NCBI GenBank assembly: GCA_020438105.1
Contig: JAGQVE010000035.1
Span: forward strand, 1-42,074
Direction of reading: 5' to 3'
DNA from: Bacteroidales bacterium
GTDB lineage: Bacteria; Bacteroidota; Bacteroidia; Bacteroidales; JAADJA01
Length of the DNA stretch: 42,074 nucleotides
Shown: piece after piece, positions 35,530 to 42,074 of the stretch
Position numbering within the stretch: the first letter of the stretch is position 1
Layout: each line of letters opens with the position of its first letter
Position numbers and translations under genes: made by a program
Notes under the pieces: generated by a model
What the model was told of the DNA's origin: nothing
What the model saw: the letters and a program-made list of their open reading frames with translations, nothing else
The model's database searches: none

Positions 35530-36600
35530 TTAGATTTTCATTTTTTCAAATTCTTTCATCGCATCCACCAGCGCAACAACACTTTCTTTGGGTAAAGCAT
35601 TATATGTTGATGCCCTGAAACCTCCAACTGATCTGTGTCCTTTAATTCCTACCATACCTTTTTCAGTGGCAAATTTCATAAAATCAGCTTCAAGGTCTTT
35701 ATATTCTTCTGTCATCACAAAGCATATGTTCATTAATGAACGGTCTTCATGAGCAACAGTGCCGACAAAAAGTTTATTACGGTCGATTTCATCATAGAGC
35801 AGGTTTGCCTTTTCGATGTTTTTCTTTTCCATTGCCACGATACCGCCGTTGTCCTTTAACCAAATGAGTGTTTGTAAAGCTGCAAATACCGGAAGAACAG
35901 GAGGGGTATTGAACATTGATTCTTTTTCGATGTGGGTTTGATAGTTAAACATTGTAGGAATAGTTCTGTCAACTTTCCCCAACATATCATTTTTAACAAT
36001 TACGAAAGTTACTCCGGCCGGGGCAAGATTTTTTTGGGCACCACCATATATCAAGGCATATTTACTTATGTCTACAGGACGTGAGAAAATATCAGATGAC
36101 ATATCAGCAACCAAAGGAACCTTACAATCCAGGTCTTTGCGGATTTGAGTTCCATAAATCGTATTATTTGTGGTAATATGAAAATAATCAGCATCTGCGG
36201 GTACAGTATAATCTTTTGGGTAAAAATTATAATTAGCAGATTCTGATGAGCCAACAACGTCAACTTCTCCAAACAATTTGGCTTCTTTTATCGCTTTTTT
36301 TGCCCAGGTCCCTGTATTTAGATAGGCAGCCTTTTTATTCATCAAATTGTACGGAACCATAGCAAACTGAGTGCTGGCTCCACCGCCCAGGAAAATAACA
36401 CTGTAACCTTCGGGGATTTCCAAAAGTTCTTTAAACAGGGCAATAGCCTGATCCATTACAGCAACAAATTCCTTGCTTCGGTGCGAAACTTCCATGATGG
36501 AAAGTCCTGTTCCGGCAAAGTCGATTACAGCTTTAGCTGTGTTATTAATAGTGAATTGAGGCAAAATGGAAGGCCCGGCATAAAAATTATGTTTTTTCAT
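35530..36600 (-). CDS. serC: Phosphoserine aminotransferase
   Basis: A 356-residue PLP enzyme that makes phosphoserine from phosphohydroxypyruvate and glutamate. The PLP lysine lies in [13 protein letters not shown], and [11 protein letters not shown] at the start and [14 protein letters not shown] near the end are family marks. It is the first gene of the leftward serC-serA-four-helix-DUF1015 operon. Confidence 0.96.
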   Translation of the reverse strand: MKKHNFYAGPSILPQFTINNTAKAVIDFAGTGLSIMEVSHRSKEFVAVMDQAIALFKELLEIPEGYSVIFLGGGASTQFAMVPYNLMNKKAAYLNTGTWAKKAIKEAKLFGEVDVVGSSESANYNFYPKDYTVPADADYFHITTNNTIYGTQIRKDLDCKVPLVADMSSDIFSRPVDISKYALIYGGAQKNLAPAGVTFVIVKNDMLGKVDRTIPTMFNYQTHIEKESMFNTPPVLPVFAALQTLIWLKDNGGIVAMEKKNIEKANLLYDEIDRNKLFVGTVAHEDRSLMNICFVMTEEYKDLEADFMKFATEKGMVGIKGHRSVGGFRASTYNALPKESVVALVDAMKEFEKMKI

Positions 36601-36651
36601 TATTTCAAGGATTATAGTTTCATCAATCGATTAATTAATAGCGATATGTGG

Positions 36652-36686
36652 CAAAAATAAAATTTTCCTGTTAATTATATAACAAA
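36652..36686 (-). promoter_or_regulatory. Candidate promoter of the serine operon
   Basis: On the minus strand TTTG (36683-36686) and TATTTTTG (36652-36659, matching TAnnTTTG) are spaced by 23 bases, slightly longer than usual for Bacteroidota promoters. It lies about 52 bases before the serC start in the divergent gap with the acyl-CoA reductase gene. Confidence 0.4.
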
Positions 36687-36757
36687 TCAGAATATTATTT
36701 TTATGATGATATTTGGCAACGATTTTTATTGGTAAAACTCAGATGTAATTTAATAAT

Positions 36758-37798
36758 ATGATAGCACTAAAAAGGAGAATAGCAGCATTTAAACAGCTCG
36801 CATCATGGCTCATCGAAGAGGATTACAGCTTAAATGATAATCTTATTAAATTGGAAAACATTGTGGCTACGGCCCATGTAAGTAATCCCTGGTTTACGCA
36901 ACGAAATGTAAGACAGGCGCTAACAGCAATAGGAAATAGCATATTACAAGGTAAATTTGAAAAATGGATTGAACCTTATACTGATCACCTATTAACCTCA
37001 AAAAATCAAAAAACGATAGCAGTGATCAATGCTGGAAATATTCCGGCTGTTGGATTTCATGATTTTTTATGTGTTTTAATGGCCGGGCATCATTATCTTG
37101 GTAAATTATCGTCGGATGACAGGGAAATCCTTCCTGAATTGGCCAGTTTGCTCATAAATATTGAACCGGGGTTTGGTGAACAAATCACATTCACTTCGGA
37201 GCAGATTAAAACCTTTGATGCTGTTATTGCCACCGGAAGTAATAATACCAGCCGGTACTTTGATTATTATTTTGGTAAGTACCCAAATATTATTCGCAAA
37301 AACAGGAATGGTATAGCCATTTTGAACGGCAACGAATCAAGGGAAGAGTTATGCGCACTGGGATCAGATATTTTCTCTTATTTTGGAATGGGTTGTAGAA
37401 ATGTATCCAAACTTTATATTCCTGAAAACTATAAGTTTGACGCGCTTTTTGAGTCCCTGGAAGTATATGAACCAGTTCTCGATGTTTACAAGTATAAAAA
37501 CAATTACGATTATTATAAATCGATTTATCTGGTAAACGGAATTCAACATTATGACAATGGTTTTGTACTTGCCACGCAAAATGAATCCATTTCTTCTCCT
37601 CCGTCAGTTTTATATTATGAAGTGTATAGTGATTTGGCAAGCTTAGCAGCTAAAATAGCGACGGTGAAAGATCAGATTCAATGTGTGGTGGGATCAATCA
37701 ATGATTTAACGGATGTATATTTTGGGGATGCTCAAAAGCCTGAATTGTGGGATTATGCCGATGGTGTGGATACTTTGAAATTTCTAATTTCGCTATAA
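36758..37798 (+). CDS. LuxC-like acyl-CoA reductase
   Basis: A 346-residue protein of the LuxC/acyl-CoA reductase branch of the aldehyde dehydrogenase superfamily, in the form common in Bacteroidota. INAGNIPAVGFHDFLCVLM is the nucleotide-binding start, FDAVIATGSNNTSRYFDYYF follows, and the catalytic Cys is probably that in YFGMGCRNVSKLYIP. It would reduce fatty acyl-CoA (or a related thioester) to the aldehyde. No luciferase or wax-ester genes are next to it, so the pathway is unknown. Divergent from serC. Confidence 0.8.
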   Translation: MIALKRRIAAFKQLASWLIEEDYSLNDNLIKLENIVATAHVSNPWFTQRNVRQALTAIGNSILQGKFEKWIEPYTDHLLTSKNQKTIAVINAGNIPAVGFHDFLCVLMAGHHYLGKLSSDDREILPELASLLINIEPGFGEQITFTSEQIKTFDAVIATGSNNTSRYFDYYFGKYPNIIRKNRNGIAILNGNESREELCALGSDIFSYFGMGCRNVSKLYIPENYKFDALFESLEVYEPVLDVYKYKNNYDYYKSIYLVNGIQHYDNGFVLATQNESISSPPSVLYYEVYSDLASLAAKIATVKDQIQCVVGSINDLTDVYFGDAQKPELWDYADGVDTLKFLISL

Positions 37799-37799
37799 A

Positions 37800-38282
37800 T
37801 TAATTCAAAATTTTCCTGTATTTAAACGTAAACTCTTTTTCCAGTTCTTCTTCCACTCCCCGAATGCTAACTTCCATTTGATCCTGATTTAGAAAATGGT
37901 ATTGTATTACCTGGGGGAAATCATGTTTGGGATTTTCAAATAACAATCTGTTATCTTGCTGAACAATCAATTTGAAAAGTATTGGTTTACCTTTATTTTG
38001 GTCGAAAACTGTAGCCTCGTAAAAGAAAGTGTCTTCTTTTTTAATGATCCTTAAATTTTCGAAAAATATCGTATCTGCTTTATTGAGCTTATAGGCTCTG
38101 CCGGAGTAATCATTATTGCTTATTTGCCATTGTTCATAGGTTCCTAACTGAGAGTTGTACCATAAGCCCGGCAATAACCTCAATACTTCAGGGGCATTTT
38201 GCTCATGTTGCGATTGGTTGTTACAGGATACTAAGCTAAAGGTAAGCAGGGCCAAAAATGATTTTAAAATGATTTGTTTCAT
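37800..38282 (-). CDS. Small lipoprotein, DUF6265-like
   Basis: A 160-residue predicted lipoprotein (lipobox LVSC at about residues 17-20). The mature part starts with a short WY-containing strand region (LLPGLWYNSQLGTYEQW), continues in beta strands (FFYEATVFDQNKGKPILFKLIV, FENPKHDFPQVIQYHF) and has an EVSIRG motif. This pattern of beta strands and an N-P-x-H-D-F-P-Q segment resembles DUF6265 proteins. Function unknown. It lies between the receiver gene and the convergent acyl-CoA reductase. Confidence 0.65.
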   Translation of the reverse strand: MKQIILKSFLALLTFSLVSCNNQSQHEQNAPEVLRLLPGLWYNSQLGTYEQWQISNNDYSGRAYKLNKADTIFFENLRIIKKEDTFFYEATVFDQNKGKPILFKLIVQQDNRLLFENPKHDFPQVIQYHFLNQDQMEVSIRGVEEELEKEFTFKYRKILN

Positions 38283-38303
38283 ACGTGAGGGCTTTTAAAA
38301 TCA

Positions 38304-38741
38304 TTAACCATTTGGCGGAGTGTTAACCAATGCCCAAAATAATCCCAGGTTTTTAACTGCATTCACAAACTCAGAAAAATCAATGGGTTTAACTACATAA
38401 GCATTTACACCTGCCGTGTAGCTTTCAAGTATATCGCGATCAAGATTTGAAGAGGTAAGCATTACCACCGGGATGGTGTTGAGTACTGGATCCTGTTTAA
38501 TCGTTTTAAGTACTTCAAGCCCGTCTTTCCGGGGCATTTTTATATCAAGCATTACCACTACCGGGTTTCCTTCGGGACGATCAGCGAATTTTCCCTGCCG
38601 ATACAAATAATCCAGGGCTTCCACGCCGTCAGTTACTACATCAACTCTGTTAGATAACCTGTATTCCTCCAGTGCGCTTAATGTAAGCTCAACATCATTT
38701 TCGTTATCTTCAGCAAGCAGGATTCTTGGCAATTCATTCAT
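38304..38741 (-). CDS. Stand-alone receiver (Rcp1-like response regulator)
   Basis: A 145-residue receiver domain with no output domain. The acidic pocket is LAEDNENDVE (residues 10-18), the phosphorylated Asp is Asp66 in VMLDIKMPRKDG, and the conserved Thr/Ser and Lys appear in VVMLTSSN and VVKPIDF. The extra loop DYLYRQGKFADRP is typical of Rcp1-type receivers that partner phytochrome-like or PAS kinases. The gene starts 11 bases after the stop of the PAS kinase gene, which is the likely partner. Confidence 0.92.
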   Translation of the reverse strand: MNELPRILLAEDNENDVELTLSALEEYRLSNRVDVVTDGVEALDYLYRQGKFADRPEGNPVVVMLDIKMPRKDGLEVLKTIKQDPVLNTIPVVMLTSSNLDRDILESYTAGVNAYVVKPIDFSEFVNAVKNLGLFWALVNTPPNG

Positions 38742-38751
38742 ATTGATTACT

Positions 38752-41700
38752 TTAAAGATTTATAGGCAAAGTTATGAAAAAAGTAGCACCTTCATTAAGT
38801 TTTCCTTCTCCTCTGATTGTGCCTTTATGACTTCGGATTATACGTTTCACATTGGCCAGTCCGATGCCGGTTCCGGGGAAGTCCTGGTTGTTGTGCAAGC
38901 GCTCAAATACCCCGAACATTTTATGTGCATAATTATTGTCGAAACCAACTCCATTGTCTTTTATGTAAATGCCTATTTGGTTTTCCTGAATGTCGGAGGT
39001 TCCAATTTCTATGTGAGTTTTATTATTTTTTGAGGTGAATTTAAGAGCATTTGAAATTAAGTTATCCATCACAATTTTGATTAGCTCCAAATCACCACGA
39101 ATTATCGGCAATTCTTTTATTTCCCACTCCACGTTTCGTCCGGTTAAATCGGGTTCGTAGTTTTTAATTACTTCGTTAATCAGGCTTTGTAGATCGATGT
39201 TTGATATTACCAGTTTTTTTCGTCCTAACCGTGAGAATGAAAGCAGGTCGTTAATCAGGTTATGCATCCTGCCTGAAGATTCATGGATTTTTTTAAAATA
39301 TTTTTCAGCATCGGGAGTGCGGTCTTTTATTAAATTTTCAAGCAATTGCGAAAATCCGTCAATGTGGCGTAAGGGTGCTCTAAGGTCATGCGAAACAGAA
39401 TATGCGAATGCTTCCAGGTCATTATTGGCGGCTTCCAGGTTTTTATTTGCCTGCACAAGTTCGTTACGGGCATCATTTACATCCTCAAGTAAAAAGGTAA
39501 GTGCTCGCTGCGATTCCTTAAGTCTTCCTGCCTGCTCATTTAATTCATTCATTTTATACTGAACTTCCCCCTCAAGTTTGGCAAACATTTCCTTTTCCAT
39601 CTGTTCTGAAATTTTTCGCTCTGATATATCGGTGGTAATGGTAATGATCTTTTCTATTTGCCCATCAGTATCCATGATAGGGACCATTGAATTAGTGTAA
39701 AATTTGCCGTTAAGCTCAACCTCGAAGGAGGCCTGGTGACCTTTCAAAACTTTAGCAGAAACCGAATGAATGATTGTGATTATTTTGGCTGGAAGAACAT
39801 TTTTATAGTTTTTGCCAATTATTTCAACATTGCCAAGTCCTATTTCCTGAATATTCTGACCTTCGATAAATGTAAAGTTTCCGGATCGATCAACGATTGA
39901 TATTATTCCTTTGGGAAAATTCTCGGTTATGGCTTTGTACATGGCTTCGTTTTCCAGTAAAACCGTCCTTGATTTGATTCGATCGGTAATGTCTCTTGCT
40001 ATAATTTGAATTGCCTTTCCTCCCTGGTATTCAATCTGATTCGCATGGATTTCAACTGGAACTTCGTGACCGTTTAATTGAACAAATACAACCTCAATGG
40101 GAATACTTTCTTCATTACTCTCCAAAAAGGAGTTGAATTTTGTGGTTATTGATGGCTTGCTTTCGTCTTTTACATGGTCAATGATCGACTTATATATAAA
40201 CTGTTCCTTGTCGATTCCTCCCAATAATTTAACGGCCGAATCATTTATAAAAACTATTTTTCCATTTCTGTGGATGGCAATTCCATCAGGTGATTTTTCA
40301 ACAAGCATCCGGTACCTTTCTTCAGATTCGATCAGGGCATCCTCGGCTTTTTTCTTATCGGTAATGTCATCTGCCAGGCAATCTATATAAATCAGGTTGC
40401 CTTCGTTATCAAAAATACCTTTATAATCTGTTTTTACCCAAATATCACTTCCGTCCTTTTTCTTTTCGTGGGTAGCATGCGCCTTTAATTCGCCATAGGT
40501 TCTAACTTGCTCAAGCATGTAATTTCTGTTTTCTGAATTGGCGTAGAATTCCAAAGCCGGCTGATTCAGGAATTCGTCAATTGAATCAAACTCATACATT
40601 TCAACCGCTTTTTTATTATATGAAATTATGTTACCTGCAGGGGTCGACCTAAATAAGGCTACCGGAATGTTTTGGTATAATGACTCATACTTTTGCGTTT
40701 TTTCGAGTAATTCTTTTTCAGCATTTTTTTTCTCCGTGTTGTTAAGATGAACGCCAATTGCTCTGAGTGGTTTTCCACTTTTATCCCTTTTAATTATCTT
40801 ACCCCAATTATGTATCCACAGCCACTCACCTGATTTTGCCTTCATTCGGTGCTCAACTGAAAAAAATTCACTTTTACCATCTTCGTGAGTTTTGGCAATC
40901 TCCATTGCTTTTGCAAGATCATCAGGGTGAATAAGACTTTTCCATCCTTCCATTTTTTGCGACACCTCACTTTCTTTATACCCCAGCATTTTATACCAAT
41001 TCAAATTTCGGTGAATAATATTTTTTTCAAAATCCTGATCCCAAAGCCCAAGGCCGGTAGCTTCAATGGCGGTCATTAGCTCCTGTTCCCTGGCAATGAT
41101 GGCCTTTTCGGCATTTATTCTATCTGTGATATTTCTGGATACTCCCAAAAACATTTTAAATTCGCCTTTATCGTCGAAAATAGGGTTAATCACCGATTCG
41201 TTCCATATTGTTTTACCATCCGCAGTAGGTTGTTCAAATATTTCAACAATCGGCTCATTTTGGAGTTTTGCCGATTGCATTTCGGTAATGAAATTTTCAA
41301 GCAACTGCTTGGCAACTTTCTCTGATTGAGGGGTAACTATTTCTCTGAAATTTTTTCCAATTACCTCCTCCTGCCTGAATCCCCTTAGCTTATAAATTGA
41401 AGGACTTACATATTTAATATCACCCTTCAAATCCATTGTCCAGATTACATCACTTGTGTTGTCGGTTATAAAGCGTATATCATTATCAAGTTCTTTAACC
41501 CTGTCCTCAATGTTTTTTTTATCGGTAATGTCGTGGATTACCCCAAAAACAATGTTTTGTTTTTGGTCAAATTGAGCTACGGAATGTATGTATCTGATTT
41601 CTCCATCATTTTGCCGTTCAATTTTGAAAATGGTATCGTAAGGTTCATTTCTTTCAATCAGGTTTTTTAGTAAGTTATTTAAATGGGGGCGGAATTCGGG

Positions 41701-41892
41701 GAGTGGAAGTGATTGAATTTCTTCGAGAGAAGCTATTTTTTTTGTAAACCCGTAAATTCGTAAAGCTCCTTTAGAACCTTTAACTTTATTGGTGTTTAAG
41801 TCAATTTCCCAATGGCCGATTTGAGCGATCTCTTCAGCACGTTCCAGTTGGTGATGCTCGGTAAATTTATCCTTTTCCAAATTGTCTATCAT
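38752..41892 (-). CDS. Soluble histidine kinase with six PAS domains
   Basis: A 1046-residue sensor kinase without signal peptide or membrane segments, so it senses inside the cell. Six PAS domains can be made out, beginning near IAQIGHWEIDLN, FITDNTSDVIWTMD, AIEATGLGLWDQD, LYQNIPVALFRST, LVEKSPDGIAIHR and AITENFPKGIISIVD, several followed by PAC-like motifs. A coiled linker (about residues 770-825) leads to the HisKA site His835 in SVSHDLRAPLRH and an HATPase with DNLISNALKFT and GTGIGLANV. It ends 11 bases before the receiver gene. Signal unknown. Confidence 0.92.
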   Translation of the reverse strand: MIDNLEKDKFTEHHQLERAEEIAQIGHWEIDLNTNKVKGSKGALRIYGFTKKIASLEEIQSLPLPEFRPHLNNLLKNLIERNEPYDTIFKIERQNDGEIRYIHSVAQFDQKQNIVFGVIHDITDKKNIEDRVKELDNDIRFITDNTSDVIWTMDLKGDIKYVSPSIYKLRGFRQEEVIGKNFREIVTPQSEKVAKQLLENFITEMQSAKLQNEPIVEIFEQPTADGKTIWNESVINPIFDDKGEFKMFLGVSRNITDRINAEKAIIAREQELMTAIEATGLGLWDQDFEKNIIHRNLNWYKMLGYKESEVSQKMEGWKSLIHPDDLAKAMEIAKTHEDGKSEFFSVEHRMKAKSGEWLWIHNWGKIIKRDKSGKPLRAIGVHLNNTEKKNAEKELLEKTQKYESLYQNIPVALFRSTPAGNIISYNKKAVEMYEFDSIDEFLNQPALEFYANSENRNYMLEQVRTYGELKAHATHEKKKDGSDIWVKTDYKGIFDNEGNLIYIDCLADDITDKKKAEDALIESEERYRMLVEKSPDGIAIHRNGKIVFINDSAVKLLGGIDKEQFIYKSIIDHVKDESKPSITTKFNSFLESNEESIPIEVVFVQLNGHEVPVEIHANQIEYQGGKAIQIIARDITDRIKSRTVLLENEAMYKAITENFPKGIISIVDRSGNFTFIEGQNIQEIGLGNVEIIGKNYKNVLPAKIITIIHSVSAKVLKGHQASFEVELNGKFYTNSMVPIMDTDGQIEKIITITTDISERKISEQMEKEMFAKLEGEVQYKMNELNEQAGRLKESQRALTFLLEDVNDARNELVQANKNLEAANNDLEAFAYSVSHDLRAPLRHIDGFSQLLENLIKDRTPDAEKYFKKIHESSGRMHNLINDLLSFSRLGRKKLVISNIDLQSLINEVIKNYEPDLTGRNVEWEIKELPIIRGDLELIKIVMDNLISNALKFTSKNNKTHIEIGTSDIQENQIGIYIKDNGVGFDNNYAHKMFGVFERLHNNQDFPGTGIGLANVKRIIRSHKGTIRGEGKLNEGATFFITLPINL

Positions 41893-41905
41893 AATTTTTT
41901 TTTAT

Positions 41906-42074
41906 CTATTGATAATTGGTTGTTTTGTTCTCAAGGGCTTTTATTCTATCCTTTAGTTCCTTGATCCTGAATTCCCGGCCTACAAATAGTTTGTTAAAGT
42001 GCTCAAGTTCATTATTTTTATTTTCAAGTTCTATATTTTTTGATTCTAGTTCGGTAGTTCGCTCTTTAACAAGT
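41906..42074 (-). CDS. C-terminal end of a PAS-type signalling protein (partial)
   Basis: An open frame enters from the right edge and stops at 41906-41908, 13 bases before the six-PAS kinase gene on the same strand. The visible 55 residues form a coiled coil with repeated heptads (ELESKNIELENKNNELE) and the segment LFVGREFRIKELKDRI. This pattern ends many PAS-domain proteins that lack a kinase domain. No kinase domain is visible here. It is probably a partner of the downstream kinase, co-transcribed with it. Confidence 0.6.
   Translation of the reverse strand, partial: LVKERTTELESKNIELENKNNELEHFNKLFVGREFRIKELKDRIKALENKTTNYQ

Noticed and set aside
1..42074. CRISPR arrays, rRNA genes and riboswitches
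   Set aside because: No regularly spaced repeat array, rRNA-like sequence or recognisable riboswitch was seen in reading the window.

Overview
The window looks like a Bacteroidota chromosome segment, most likely class Bacteroidia near Bacteroidales/Marinilabiliales. The evidence is a secreted protein with a type IX (Por) sorting domain, a DUF5606 protein, a serC-serA-DUF1015 operon with a Lys-type SerA, several FKBP and SPII lipoproteins, and weak Shine-Dalgarno signals. The species cannot be named from the sequence alone.

Left region (1 to about 10,026) is the right-hand part of an integrated, phage-like element. It is one tightly packed rightward gene string. First comes a lysis cassette: the end of a membrane protein, two small holin-like proteins, a WSAGC-type endolysin, and a lipoprotein with a C-terminal membrane anchor that has the layout of a unimolecular spanin. 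Then come an NPPY-type DNA methyltransferase, two small proteins, a 1289-residue SNF2-type helicase, a helical protein and a P-loop ATPase. A convergent tyrosine recombinase gene closes the element next to tRNA-Lys(TTT), whose 3' end faces the recombinase and is the probable attachment site. The other end, and any head/tail genes, lie outside the window. Three things stand out. The SNF2 helicase and a small upstream protein carry nearly the same 23-residue basic C-terminal tail. The methylase plus helicase pair sits among lysis genes, recalling phage P1 DarB-type virion-delivered anti-restriction proteins. A run of ten A's joins the helical protein to the ATPase in the -1 frame, suggesting programmed frameshifting or one broken gene.

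Middle region (10,161 to 22,661) is ordinary chromosome, all leftward: cupin, Sua5/YciO-type protein, pyrD-pyrK, DUF5606 protein, MsbA-like ABC exporter, purB, c-di-AMP synthase, DUF58 protein, thioredoxin and dnaE.

Right region (22,871 to 42,074) mixes strands. It holds a papain-like secreted protein, a DUF2807 lipoprotein, a T9SS cargo protein, a lipid kinase, sucC, two FKBP lipoproteins and NrnA (divergent from ndk), and an XRE regulator beside a 671-base non-coding stretch. The serine operon follows (serC, serA, a four-helix-bundle protein, DUF1015), then a LuxC-like acyl-CoA reductase, a small lipoprotein, and a soluble six-PAS histidine kinase with its stand-alone receiver. A second PAS-kinase-type protein is cut by the right edge.
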